Origin: an uncultured Gemmiger sp.
GTDB taxonomy: Bacteria > Bacillota > Clostridia > Oscillospirales > Ruminococcaceae
Assembly (NCBI GenBank): GCA_947631565.1
Contig: CANRLV010000012.1
Coordinates: 1-46,799, forward strand
Direction of reading: 5' to 3'
DNA length: 46,799 nt
This document shows positions 8,864-17,174 of the stretch, piece after piece. Every line of letters starts with the position of its first letter. Positions within the stretch are counted from its first letter, which is position 1. The notes under the pieces were generated by a model, which did not search any database, was not told where the DNA came from, and saw nothing but the letters and a program-made list of their open reading frames with translations. The translations under genes and the position numbers were made by a program.

Positions 8864-10312
8864 TCACAGTGCGTCCTTGTTGGCGCCCAGCACAAAGCGG
8901 GAATCGCCGCCGTTCTGGGTCACGGCCTCCATCGGCACGCCGAGCTCCTGCGCCAGCAGCTCGAGGACGCGCGGGGTGCAGAAGCCGCCCTGGCAGCGGC
9001 CCATGCGCACACCGACGCGGTGCTTGATGCCGTCGACGGTGGTGGCGCCCAGGGGGCGGCGGATGGCGTCCAGCACCTCGCCCTCGGTCACATGGCAGCA
9101 GCGGCAGACCATGCGCCCGTAGGCCGGGTCCTTTTTTATCAGCGCGTTGAACTGCTCCGGCGTGAGGAGGCGCGTGTAGATGATGCCGTCGCGGTGGGGG
9201 TCAAAGTTGGGGTTGGGGGCAAGGCCGAGCCGGTCCCGCACGATGCCCGACACCATCGCGCCGACGGCCGGCGCCGCGGACAGGCCCGGCGATTCGATGC
9301 CCGCCACATCGACGAAGCCCGGCGCGTCGGCCGGTTCGCCGATGACGAACTCGTGCCCGTCCTCGTGCGCGCGCAGGCCGGTGAAGCTGGTGATGACGGT
9401 GCGGAAAGGCACGCCGGCCACCGACAGTGCCGCCTTGGCCTCCACCTCGGCGAGGCCGGCGGCGGTGGTGGCGGTATCCTCTTTGTCGTCGATGTCGCGG
9501 GCCGTGGGCCCGACGATGAGGTTGCCGTGCACGGTGGGCGAGACCAGCACGCCCTTGCCGTATTTCCCGGGGAGCTGGAACACCGTCGCGTCGACGTGGT
9601 GGCGGCCCTCCCGGGCGTCCAGCAGCAGATACTCGCCCTTGCGCGGCGTGATGTGGATCTTTTGGGCGCTGACCATGTTGTGGAACACGTCGGCATAGAC
9701 GCCGACGGCGTTGACGACGCAGCGCGCGCCGATGTCGCCCTTGTCGGTATGGACCAGCCAGCCGCCGCCCGGCGCGCGGTCCAGCCCGGTGACGGCGGTG
9801 TTGAACTGAAATCGCACGCCGTTGGTGAAGGCGTTCTCGCCCAGCGCAACGGTGAGGTTGAACGGGCAGACGATGGCCCCGGTCGGCGCCCACAGCGCCG
9901 CCACGACGCCGGGGGCGAGGTTGGGTTCCTTTTCGCGGGCCTCGTCGCCGGTCAAGATTTGCAGCCCTTCCACGCCGTTGGCGAGGCCGTTCTCGTAGAG
10001 GGCCTGCAGGCGGGGGCGGTCCTCCTCGGACAGGCAGACCACCAGCGAGCCGTTGCGCCGGTACGGGAAGCCGAGCTCGCGCGCCAGCGGCTCCATCAGG
10101 CGGCTGCCCTCGACGTTGAGTTTGGCCATCAGGCTGCCGTGGGCGGCGTCGAAGCCGGCGTGGACGATGGCGCTGTTGGCCTTACTGGTCCCGCCGCCGA
10201 CGTCCGCCTCCTTATCCAGCACCAAAATATCGGCGGTATAGCGCGCCAATTCCCGCGCGCAGGCACAGCCGGAAACGCCGGCGCCGATGATGACGACATC
10301 ACGGTCTTGCAT
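8864..10312 (-). CDS. GlpA/LhgO-like FAD-dependent dehydrogenase with BFD-type [2Fe-2S] domain
   Basis: A 482-residue DAO-family flavoprotein. The FAD-binding motif VVIIGAGVSGCACA lies at the N-terminus, followed by TSKANSAIVHAGFD, typical of glycerol-3-phosphate dehydrogenase and L-2-hydroxyglutarate oxidase relatives. The C-terminus has a BFD-like iron-sulphur domain: Cys403-x-Cys405 and Cys440-x4-Cys445. AAGGGGGA six bases before the ATG is the ribosome site. It is first of the trio with the GlpB-like and DUF1667 genes. The likely reaction is oxidation of glycerol-3-phosphate to dihydroxyacetone phosphate, with electrons passed to the partner subunits; a different 2-hydroxyacid cannot be excluded from sequence alone. 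Confidence 0.88.
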   Translation of the reverse strand: MQDRDVVIIGAGVSGCACARELARYTADILVLDKEADVGGGTSKANSAIVHAGFDAAHGSLMAKLNVEGSRLMEPLARELGFPYRRNGSLVVCLSEEDRPRLQALYENGLANGVEGLQILTGDEAREKEPNLAPGVVAALWAPTGAIVCPFNLTVALGENAFTNGVRFQFNTAVTGLDRAPGGGWLVHTDKGDIGARCVVNAVGVYADVFHNMVSAQKIHITPRKGEYLLLDAREGRHHVDATVFQLPGKYGKGVLVSPTVHGNLIVGPTARDIDDKEDTATTAAGLAEVEAKAALSVAGVPFRTVITSFTGLRAHEDGHEFVIGEPADAPGFVDVAGIESPGLSAAPAVGAMVSGIVRDRLGLAPNPNFDPHRDGIIYTRLLTPEQFNALIKKDPAYGRMVCRCCHVTEGEVLDAIRRPLGATTVDGIKHRVGVRMGRCQGGFCTPRVLELLAQELGVPMEAVTQNGGDSRFVLGANKDAL

Positions 10313-10353
10313 GGCAGGTCCCCCTTACAGTAAGTATGGCGGCCGGGCGCCGA

Positions 10354-12036
10354 TCAGGCGTGCATCCAGCCGGCGGCGGCCTTGGCCAGCGCCGCGTTGA
10401 CGGCGTCGGCCTCGGCGGCCGAGCTGCCCACGGCGGAAAGGTACACCTTGATCTTCGGCTCGGTGCCGGAGGGGCGCACCATCAGCTTGGCGCCGTTCTC
10501 GAGCCGGTACTCCAGCACGTCGGCTTTGGGCAGACCGGTGTCGTCGTTTTGGTAGTCGACGACCTTGTCCACGCCGTGCCCGGCGATGACGAAAGGCACC
10601 TCGGCCCGCAGGCGCGCCATGATGGCCTGCATCGTGTGCATCCCTCTCTCGCCCTCAAACGTGAAGCTCTTGAGGTCATTGCGGTACCAGCCATATTTGT
10701 CATAGAGGGCGTTCACAGCGTCCAGCAGCGTCATGCCCCGGGCGGCGTACCAGGCGGCCGCCTCGCAGGCGAGCATGACGGCGTTGACGGCGTCCTTGTC
10801 GCGCACATGGGCGCCGGAGAGATAGCCGTAGCTCTCCTCAAAGCCGAAGATGTAGCGGTCCTTCTCCCCTGCCGCCTCCAAAAGACCGATCTGCTCGCCG
10901 ATGAACTTGAAGCCGGTCAGCGTGCGGCGCAGCTCGACGCCGTATTCGGCTGCGATGGGCGTGGCCATATCGGTGGAGACGATGGTGGTCACGGCCACGG
11001 GATTTTTCGGCATCGTGCCGGCGGCGATGCGCGTGCGGCAGATATAGTCCAGCAGCAGCACGCCCATCTCGTTGCCGGTGATGAGCCGGTAGCCGCCTTT
11101 ACCGTCAGGAACGGCGGCGCCCATGCGGTCACAGTCGGGGTCGGTGCCGAGCATCAGGTCGGGGTGCACGGTATCGCACAGGCGCAGGCCGGTCTCCATC
11201 GCCTCCCGGATCTCGGGGTTGGGGTAGGGGCAGGTCGGGAAATCGCCGTCCGGCTTCTCCTGCTCGGGTACGACGGTCACGTTGCCCGCCGGCACGCCCA
11301 TGCGGTCCAGCAGCATCCGCACCGGCTCCAGCCCGGTGCCGTTGAGTGGTGTGTAGACGAGCTTCAATTTGCTGACATCGTTGCCGGGGCGCAGGGCCAG
11401 CACGGCGTCGACAAAGTCCGACAGACACTTGTCGTCAATGGTGCGGATGCGGCCGGCCGTCACGCCCTCGTCGTATCCGATTTGTTGAATATCATCAAAA
11501 TAGTCCAATTTGTTGATTTTGGCCAAGATCTTTTCCGCGGCCTCCAGCGTGATCTGGCAGCCGTCGGCGCCATAGACCTTGTAGCCGTTGTACTTGGCCG
11601 GGTTGTGGCTGGCGGTGATGCAGATGCCGGCCCCGCAGCCAAGATACCGCACGGCCCAGCTGAGGGCCGGCGTCGGCTCCAGCCGCGGATAGAGATACGC
11701 CGTGATGCCGTTGGCGGCCAGCACGCGCGCCGCCTCGCGGGCGAACAGCTCGCCCTTGCGGCGGCTGTCATGCGCGATGGCCACCGCCCTGGGCAGATCG
11801 CTGGCGTTGAGGTAGTCGGCCAGGCCCTGGGTGGCGCGGCGCACGGTATAGATGTTCATGCGGTTGGTCCCGGCGCCCAGGGTCCCGCGCAGGCCGCCGG
11901 TACCGAAGGCGAGGTCGCGGTAAAAGCGGTCCTCGACGGCGGCGGCGTCATTTTGCACGGCGGTCAGCTCGGCGGCAAGGTCGGGGTCCTCGACGGCGCG
12001 GGCGCGCCAGAGGGCAAGCAGGTCGGTACACAGCAT
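10354..12036 (-). CDS. pgcA: Phospho-sugar mutase (phosphoglucomutase/phosphomannomutase)
   Basis: A 560-residue alpha-D-phosphohexomutase of the long PgcA type. All four functional loops are visible: the phosphoserine loop TASHNPAKYNG with Ser143, the metal loop GTDPDCDR (297-304), the sugar-recognition loop GFEESYGY (398-405) and the phosphate-binding RPSGTEPKIK near the C-terminus. It interconverts hexose-1- and hexose-6-phosphates, supplying precursors for nucleotide sugars. The ATG at 12036 is used because AGGAGC stands 9 bases ahead; the frame continues 28 codons upstream into the end of manA without family similarity. It starts 16 bases after the manA stop, so the two are co-transcribed and probably serve sugar-nucleotide supply, including the surface polysaccharide. 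Confidence 0.92.
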   Translation of the reverse strand: MLCTDLLALWRARAVEDPDLAAELTAVQNDAAAVEDRFYRDLAFGTGGLRGTLGAGTNRMNIYTVRRATQGLADYLNASDLPRAVAIAHDSRRKGELFAREAARVLAANGITAYLYPRLEPTPALSWAVRYLGCGAGICITASHNPAKYNGYKVYGADGCQITLEAAEKILAKINKLDYFDDIQQIGYDEGVTAGRIRTIDDKCLSDFVDAVLALRPGNDVSKLKLVYTPLNGTGLEPVRMLLDRMGVPAGNVTVVPEQEKPDGDFPTCPYPNPEIREAMETGLRLCDTVHPDLMLGTDPDCDRMGAAVPDGKGGYRLITGNEMGVLLLDYICRTRIAAGTMPKNPVAVTTIVSTDMATPIAAEYGVELRRTLTGFKFIGEQIGLLEAAGEKDRYIFGFEESYGYLSGAHVRDKDAVNAVMLACEAAAWYAARGMTLLDAVNALYDKYGWYRNDLKSFTFEGERGMHTMQAIMARLRAEVPFVIAGHGVDKVVDYQNDDTGLPKADVLEYRLENGAKLMVRPSGTEPKIKVYLSAVGSSAAEADAVNAALAKAAAGWMHA

Positions 12037-12052
12037 GGGGGTCAGCTCCTTT

Positions 12053-12976
12053 TTATACGGTGGCGCACAGCACGCGGCAGCTCCCGTCCAGCGAGAAAAC
12101 GCCGCTGCCGGCCGGCACAAAGATGCATTCGCCCTTTTCCAGCGGCAGGGTCTGCCCGCCGCAGCTGACGCTGCCGCTGCCGTCGATGGCGAGCAGCGCC
12201 ACGAAGCGGGCCGGGCCGGCTATGCCCTGTGCGGGCGCGGTGAGCAGGTCCACGGTAAAATACGGGCAGCGGGCCAGATGCCCGCCGTGGTCAAAGGCCG
12301 CGGGGGCGGGGCCCAGGTCGGTCACGGCCAGGGCGTCCTTGATATGCAGCGCCCGCGGCTTGCCGTCGGCGCCCAGGCGGCCATAGTCATACACACGGTA
12401 GGTGATGTTGGAGTTTTGCTGTACCTCGGCCAGCAGGATACCGCCGCCGATGGAATGCAGCGTGCCGGCCGGGATGTAGAACACGTCCCCGGGCTGCACG
12501 GGGGCCCTGTGCAGCACCTCGGTCAGGGTATTGTCGGCGATGCGGCGGGCAAATTCCGCTTTTGTGACCGGCCTCTCGAACCCGTAATACAGGTAGGCGC
12601 CGGGCTCGGCGTCCAGGATATACCACAGCTCGGTCTTGCCGTTCTGGCCGGCCCCATGGGCGCGGGCATAGGCGTCCGAGGGATGGACCTGGATGGAAAG
12701 CGGTGCGTGCGCATCGATGAGCTTGATGAGCAGCGGGAACGGTGTGCCCGCCGGGCAGTTGGTGCCGGCGGCCGCGGGGTGGGCGGCGAGAAAGGCCGGC
12801 AGCGTCTGCCCGTCAAAGTCGCCGCCCGCGATGACGGAGGCACCGTCCGGATGGCAGGAGAGCACCCACGCCTCGGCCAGTGGGGTGAGCGCGGAATCGA
12901 TATGGAACTGTGTGCGCAGGCGCTGCCCGCCCCAGAGGTAATCCTTGCAGGCAGGGCGCAGTTTGAGCATGGGCAT
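12053..12976 (-). CDS. manA: Mannose-6-phosphate isomerase, class I
   Basis: A 307-residue short-type ManA, a zinc enzyme that interconverts fructose-6-phosphate and mannose-6-phosphate. Zinc ligands are visible: Gln96 and His98 in IQVHPSDAYA, Glu116 in KTELWYI and His174 in PAGTLHSIGGG. The ATG at 12976 (MPMLKL) lies five bases after AAAGGCGG; a second ATG two codons later is too far from it. Its promoter is at 13031-13036. Together with the downstream phosphosugar mutase it could supply GDP-mannose precursors. Confidence 0.92.
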   Translation of the reverse strand: MPMLKLRPACKDYLWGGQRLRTQFHIDSALTPLAEAWVLSCHPDGASVIAGGDFDGQTLPAFLAAHPAAAGTNCPAGTPFPLLIKLIDAHAPLSIQVHPSDAYARAHGAGQNGKTELWYILDAEPGAYLYYGFERPVTKAEFARRIADNTLTEVLHRAPVQPGDVFYIPAGTLHSIGGGILLAEVQQNSNITYRVYDYGRLGADGKPRALHIKDALAVTDLGPAPAAFDHGGHLARCPYFTVDLLTAPAQGIAGPARFVALLAIDGSGSVSCGGQTLPLEKGECIFVPAGSGVFSLDGSCRVLCATV

Positions 12977-13030
12977 AGGGACCGCCTTTCCGCCGGCGCC
13001 GCAAGCAAATGCCGACACCGGACCAGATCG

Positions 13031-13038
13031 ATTATAGC
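13031..13038 (-). promoter_or_regulatory. Extended -10 promoter of manA
   Basis: TATAAT on the minus strand (13036-13031), preceded by TGC, giving an extended -10. There is no good -35, which is common for extended -10 promoters. The start would be about 50 bases ahead of manA. Confidence 0.55.
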
Positions 13039-13136
13039 ACATCCCGCATCGGTTTGCCTACCCTTTTGTCGCCGCTTTTGGCAGTTTTGGGCTGCTTTTG
13101 CCGCGCGCGGCGGCAGTTTTGCCGTGCCAGGGGCCG

Positions 13137-13204
13137 CGCCAGTGCCGCGCCAGTGGACGCCAGTGCGCGTGCCAGTGCCCGCCAGTGCCGCCAGCCAGTG
13201 CCGC
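13137..13204. repeat. Cluster of six GCCAGTG repeats
   Basis: Six copies of GCCAGTG, with irregular spacing of about 9-14 bases and connecting GC-rich bases, plus a seventh near-copy (GCCAGGG) just before. The array sits between the manA promoter and the tRNA-Arg promoter, ending 15 bases before the tRNA -35 box. No open frame of note crosses it. Confidence 0.7.
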
Positions 13205-13218
13205 GCCGCAATTTCTGA

Positions 13219-13247
13219 TTGCATTTTACCCGCGTCTTTGGTATAAT
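13219..13247 (+). promoter_or_regulatory. Promoter of tRNA-Arg
   Basis: TTGCAT (13219-13224) and TATAAT (13242-13247) with a 17-base spacer, about 50 bases ahead of the tRNA. Confidence 0.8.
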
Positions 13248-13295
13248 ATTTGGTGCCGGCCCGCCGCCGCGGGCACGGTGTGTTCTGTTCCCTGC

Positions 13296-13369
13296 GCGCT
13301 CGTAGCTCAGCTGGATAGAGTGTTGGACTCCGACTCCAAAGGCCGCTGGTTCGAATCCAGTCGGGCGCA
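13296..13369 (+). tRNA. tRNA-Arg (anticodon CCG)
   Basis: A 74-base cloverleaf reads by eye. The acceptor stem is GCGCTCG pairing with CGGGCGC and A as discriminator. The D arm is GCTC/GAGT. The anticodon stem is TTGGA/TCCAA around the loop CTCCGAC, giving anticodon CCG, which reads CGG. The T arm has TTCGAAT. The 3' CCA is not encoded. It has its own promoter and terminator, so it is a single-gene unit. Confidence 0.95.
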
Positions 13370-13373
13370 TGGA

Positions 13374-13418
13374 AAACCCGGCGCTGAAACGTAAAGTTTC
13401 AGCGCCGGGTTTGTGTTT
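13374..13418. terminator. Terminator between tRNA-Arg and the small STAS-like gene
   Basis: Perfect 17-bp stem, AAACCCGGCGCTGAAAC (13374-13390) and its complement (13396-13412), with the 5-base loop GTAAA. T-rich sequence lies on the plus side. The A-rich left arm also lets it end the convergent minus-strand gene at 13477. Confidence 0.9.
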
Positions 13419-13476
13419 TACAGACCTGGGCTGCTGATACCTGCCGGATTTGATGCGCCGGCCGGCTGTCAGCGGC

Positions 13477-13731
13477 TTATCCCCTTGAGTTGTCTGGGCA
13501 GTGACCGCCATTAAATGTAAGAGCTACAAGCTCTGGATCCCTACCGTAGGGACAATCGGCAACCTGCTTGGTGCAGCCGCCGCAGGTTTTTGTAACAGCT
13601 TCATCATACTTTTGTAACTGCTCGATAGAGGGTACGATGATGGGTTCCAGCTCGGCTGACGACGGCGTATCCAGCCAGCCCCTGACGGCCAGCACGGTCC
13701 TGCCGTTTTCCTCGTGCTTTGTGATCTCCAT
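13477..13731 (-). CDS. Small STAS-like N-terminus joined to a cysteine-rich tail
   Basis: An 84-residue protein. The first ~32 residues (MEITKHEENGRTVLAVRGWL, then DTPSSAELEP) match the start of STAS anti-sigma-factor antagonists, including the GxLDT turn. The rest departs from STAS: no phosphorylatable Ser segment, but four cysteines, two as CGGC, then one in DCPYG and one in GGHCP, suggesting a small metal site. GGGAGG sits five bases before the ATG at 13731, and the gene has its own promoter and terminator, so it is probably expressed rather than debris. It could be a degenerate STAS paralogue of the gene at 16832 or a distinct small family. I cannot assign a function. Confidence 0.65.
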   Translation of the reverse strand: MEITKHEENGRTVLAVRGWLDTPSSAELEPIIVPSIEQLQKYDEAVTKTCGGCTKQVADCPYGRDPELVALTFNGGHCPDNSRG

Positions 13732-13792
13732 AACAGCCTCCCACCCGGTCGATCCCCTACCGCGGGACCAAAACACTTTATCGCTTTATGTC

Positions 13793-13821
13793 AGTATAGC
13801 ATTGCTTTGCAAATCGTGCAA
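13793..13821 (-). promoter_or_regulatory. Promoter of the small STAS-like gene
   Basis: On the minus strand TTGCAC (13821-13816) and TATACT (13798-13793) with a 17-base spacer, about 65 bases ahead of the ATG. Confidence 0.7.
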
Positions 13822-13878
13822 TCATTTGGACCCTTCTCTGGCCAAAAAGACGGCAAAGCCCGCGCGGCGTGTCCCCAA

Positions 13879-13921
13879 AAAAAGGTCCTGTGCCGCGGTC
13901 TGGCCGTCACAGGACCTTTTT
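13879..13921 (-). terminator. Terminator after the PP2C/kinase gene
   Basis: Stem AAAAAGGTCCTGTG (13879-13892) with its complement (13908-13921) around a 15-base loop. On the minus strand the hairpin ends in TTTTT, 45 bases past the stop of the large signalling gene. Confidence 0.85.
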
Positions 13922-13965
13922 CAGCGATGCGCTCCGCTGCGCCGCCCGGTTTTCCTCCGGCCGGG

Positions 13966-16830
13966 CTATCCGGCCGGGCCGTCGGACCACTTTTTGACGA
14001 TGCGCAGCCGGTTGCTGCCTTTGCGGTATTCGTATTCCATCTGGTCCATCGTCTTTTTGACGATGTAGATGCCCAGGCCCCCGATCTTGCGTTCCTCGGC
14101 CGGCAGCGTCACGTCCGGGTCCTCGCGCTCGAGCGGGTTGAACGGCTTTCCTCCGTCGGTAAAGGTCAGGACCGCTGCCGGCGTGTGCCCGTTGATCTCG
14201 ACCTGCACGGCGGCGCTGCCCGTTTTGCCGCCATAGGCATACAGGGCGATGTTGCTGAAGATCTCGTCGACGGCCAGGTCGATCTGATGCATGACCCTGG
14301 TCGGGCACCCGGCCGGCGCAAGGCACCCGTTCACAAAGGCGGTCACCTTGGGCAGCTGGCCGACGTCGGCCGCTACGGTGAGCTTGCGCCCATGCCCGCG
14401 GTACTGCAGGCAGAGCATGGTGATATCGTCAAACTGGGGCGCCTGCCCGGCAAAACGGTCGACGTCCGCCAGCACGGTCCTGCACAGCGTCTCCGGCCCC
14501 GTATCGGTCATGCCGTCCAGGCAGGCCTGGAGCCGTTCCTCGCTGTAGAGCCGGTTCGCCGTGTCGGTGGCTTCGGTCACGCCGTCGGTATACAGGAACA
14601 AAATGTCGCCCGGCTCCATACAGAAGGACCCGCTTTTGTACTGAATGCCCTCCATCCCGGCCAGCACCAGCCCCGGGCGCGAGCGCTTGTATTCCCAGCC
14701 GCCGCCCGCCCCGAGCAGCAGCGGCGGGTTGTGGCCGGCGTTGCCGAAGGTGACCTGGCCGGTCTCGAGATCGATCACGCCCATCCATGCCGTCACGAAC
14801 ATACCTGCCTGGTTGTTGGCGCACAGCCGGTCGTTGGCCTGCGTCAGCACCTGCTCCACCGGCAGGCCGGTCTCGGCCAGGCTTTTGAGCAGCATCTTGG
14901 CCTGCATCATGAACATGGCCCCCGGGATGCTCTTGCCGGAGACGTCGGCGACAAGGAACACCAGCTTGTCCGTGCCCTGCAGCCAGAAATCGTAAAAATC
15001 GCCGCCGACCTCCTTGGCCGGGCGCGTCATCGCCCAGATATCGAATTCCGTCCTTTCGGGATACGGCGGGAACACCGACGGCAGCGCCGAGGCCTGGATG
15101 GAGCGCGCGATGGCGAGCTCCTGGTCGATGCGGGAGGCCGCCTCGGCGATATACTGCTTGAGCGTATCCACCACGGCGTTGATGCCGTCGGACAGCGAGG
15201 CGAACTCGGTGCTGGTACGCACCGCGACCTTTTCGTCAAGGTCGCCGGCGGTGATGCGGGCCAGCGAACGGTCGACCGCGTTGACGTTGTCGACGATGCG
15301 GCGCCGTATCAGGACATAGATCTGTACGAACAGCACGGCAAAGATGATGGCCTCGATAAAGACCGAGAGGTAGACCGACACGCTGCGGGCAAAGACCGCC
15401 TCCGCCTCGGGCAGTACCCCGAGGATGATGTAGCCTTCCGCCTGCCGGTACATACAGCGGGACGGCGTGCCGTAGACGCTTGCCGTGAATACGGTGTTTT
15501 CCGGGATGGTCTGCGTGTCCAACCGATAGCCGGTGGCATCCAGGTCGCGCAGGTCCTGCCCCGCGTGCCCGCTGGAATCGCTGACGATGTGCCAGCCTTC
15601 GTCGCAGATCACGAGGAAGCCGTGCTCGCCCACATGGCGGTGCAGCGTCGCCCCGGCGGCCTGCTCGGCGATATCCTGCTGGAGCTGGCCGGCGTCATAC
15701 CCGACCTGCAGAAAGCCGCCCTCCGGCAGGGCCACGCCGGCATATTTGCGCCACACGGCGGGATCAAGCCCGGAGGGCCGGTAGTCCTGCACCAGCTCCT
15801 GCTCGCCCTGCAAAAGCGCCAAAAACGGCTGTGACTGCTCGCCGGACGCCATATCGTAGCCGACCGCCTGCTCCAGCGAGGAGGCCGCCACGATGCCGTT
15901 TTTGTCGACCAGGTCCACCTCGGCCACGCGCAGCGTGCGCTGGATGCGCTGCAAAACGGCATTGTCCGCCGTGCCGGCGGCCGGCTGCATCATCTGCAGC
16001 AGCGCGGCGGCCTGCCGGGTCAGGCGCAGCAGGTTCGCATCGGAAGCGTCCAGAATGGCCTCGCTCACGTCGTTGATGTTGAGGCGGAGCGTGTTTTCGA
16101 TCTGGCTGCCCAAGATATCGTCCTCGATCCACCAGGTAAAGGCGCTGGTCACCGCAAAGGCCAGCGCGACGCAGACCAGCAGCCCGCGCTGGAAGATACC
16201 GGCCAGACTCTCCGCCCCCGCGGCCCTGCGCGGCGCGGTGCCGTCCAGGCGGGATACCAGCAGCAGCGCCAGCATGACCGCAAAGCCGTTCATCAGCGTC
16301 AGCGGCAGCATACCGAGCTGCACGGTGGCAAACGCCTGCCGTATCTCGGTGAGGCGGGTGAGCAGCAGCAGCAGCATATCCGCCACCTCGGCAAGGATGC
16401 CCGCCGCCAGACCGTAGTACCACGGCGGCCGCTTATCCGCAAACAGATACCGCCGCATGGCGGCGCCCAGGGCGCCGGCGAGCAGGATGGCGGCGCTGCC
16501 CGCGAAGCGCCCGTAATATCCGGCCCCCCACAGGGTGGCAAAAAAACGCTCCAGCCCGCCGATGACGCCGGCGATCAGCCCGGCGGGCGCACCAAAAATG
16601 AGCCCGGCGCACAGGGGTGCGGCCGTGCTCTCGTTCAGGGTGATGCCGCCCACCGTCGCGCCGAGCTCCGTGCCGCAGACCGACAGCAGACCAAAGACCA
16701 CCCCGTACAGCGCCTGGCGGCGCCGGGGCGGCCATGTGCTGAGGGCGGTCTTTTGCTCTGCCAGGGCCAAAAGCGCCGATACCGCCGCCGTGAGCAGCGC
16801 GATCACGAGCAAAGGCAGATACAGCTTCAT
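13966..16830 (-). CDS. Membrane sensor with 5TMR-LYT-like, HAMP, PP2C phosphatase and RsbW-like kinase domains
   Basis: A 954-residue protein. Residues 1-205 form several membrane helices with a GxxxG-rich pattern like the 5TMR region of LytS sensors. A further helix follows at about 213-232, then a probable extracellular sensor region to about 470 and another helix. A HAMP-like segment lies near 510-555. The SpoIIE/RsbU-type PP2C phosphatase domain (about 590-800) shows KEVGGDFYDFW and LVADVSGKSIPGA. The last ~140 residues are an RsbW-like ATPase: DEIFSNIALYAYG (N box) and GGLGIYIVKK (G box). The phosphatase would dephosphorylate and the kinase phosphorylate a STAS antagonist; a STAS gene lies one base upstream. 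Carrying both opposing activities on one sensor is unusual. The downstream sigma or anti-sigma target is not in the window. Confidence 0.88.
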   Translation of the reverse strand: MKLYLPLLVIALLTAAVSALLALAEQKTALSTWPPRRRQALYGVVFGLLSVCGTELGATVGGITLNESTAAPLCAGLIFGAPAGLIAGVIGGLERFFATLWGAGYYGRFAGSAAILLAGALGAAMRRYLFADKRPPWYYGLAAGILAEVADMLLLLLTRLTEIRQAFATVQLGMLPLTLMNGFAVMLALLLVSRLDGTAPRRAAGAESLAGIFQRGLLVCVALAFAVTSAFTWWIEDDILGSQIENTLRLNINDVSEAILDASDANLLRLTRQAAALLQMMQPAAGTADNAVLQRIQRTLRVAEVDLVDKNGIVAASSLEQAVGYDMASGEQSQPFLALLQGEQELVQDYRPSGLDPAVWRKYAGVALPEGGFLQVGYDAGQLQQDIAEQAAGATLHRHVGEHGFLVICDEGWHIVSDSSGHAGQDLRDLDATGYRLDTQTIPENTVFTASVYGTPSRCMYRQAEGYIILGVLPEAEAVFARSVSVYLSVFIEAIIFAVLFVQIYVLIRRRIVDNVNAVDRSLARITAGDLDEKVAVRTSTEFASLSDGINAVVDTLKQYIAEAASRIDQELAIARSIQASALPSVFPPYPERTEFDIWAMTRPAKEVGGDFYDFWLQGTDKLVFLVADVSGKSIPGAMFMMQAKMLLKSLAETGLPVEQVLTQANDRLCANNQAGMFVTAWMGVIDLETGQVTFGNAGHNPPLLLGAGGGWEYKRSRPGLVLAGMEGIQYKSGSFCMEPGDILFLYTDGVTEATDTANRLYSEERLQACLDGMTDTGPETLCRTVLADVDRFAGQAPQFDDITMLCLQYRGHGRKLTVAADVGQLPKVTAFVNGCLAPAGCPTRVMHQIDLAVDEIFSNIALYAYGGKTGSAAVQVEINGHTPAAVLTFTDGGKPFNPLEREDPDVTLPAEERKIGGLGIYIVKKTMDQMEYEYRKGSNRLRIVKKWSDGPAG

Positions 16831-16831
16831 T

Positions 16832-17128
16832 TTACTCGAGGGTCATGATGTCGGTGAAGCCGGTGATGTCGAACACCTCGCGGATCGTCTCGTTGGCGCC
16901 GCGCACGACCATTTTGCCCTGACGGTTCATCTCCTTTTGGGCGGACAGCAACAGCCGCAGCCCCGCCGAGGAGATATACTCCAGCCCCTCCAGATCAAAG
17001 GTCAGGCTCGTGATGCCCGGCAGGCTCTGCTGCAGCGCCGTCTCCAGCTCGGGAGCCGTCGTCGTATCCAGACGGCCGGTCAGGGCGACCGTCAGCTCGG
17101 TCCCGTTTTTCGTTTGCTCGATCGTCAT
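16832..17128 (-). CDS. STAS-domain anti-sigma factor antagonist
   Basis: A 98-residue SpoIIAA/RsbV-type protein, a complete STAS domain. It has TGRLDTTTAPELE after the first strand and LEYISSAGLRLLL with the phosphorylatable serine pair Ser53/Ser54. In partner switching, the unphosphorylated form binds the anti-sigma kinase and frees its target. AGGAGGGC six bases ahead of 17128 fixes the start. The stop is one base before the start of the PP2C/kinase sensor gene, so the two are translated together and the sensor probably controls the phosphorylation state of this protein. Confidence 0.9.
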   Translation of the reverse strand: MTIEQTKNGTELTVALTGRLDTTTAPELETALQQSLPGITSLTFDLEGLEYISSAGLRLLLSAQKEMNRQGKMVVRGANETIREVFDITGFTDIMTLE

Positions 17129-17174
17129 ACAAATGCCCTCCTGAAATGTGCGCGGGTGTCCGCTTTCTGTTTTT

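Noticed and set aside
7126-12168. Long plus-strand open frames (7126-9027, 8699-10333, 10336-12168) opposite the minus-strand operon
   Set aside because: They mirror codon positions of the real genes and look like His/Ala/Gly-rich noise with no recognisable motif.
13137-13204. CRISPR array
   Set aside because: The repeats are only 7 bases long with irregular 2-7 base gaps, and no cas gene is near.
13714-15834. A 706-codon plus-strand frame opposite the PP2C/kinase gene
   Set aside because: It crosses a terminator and a promoter, and the minus strand has clear PP2C and ATPase motifs.
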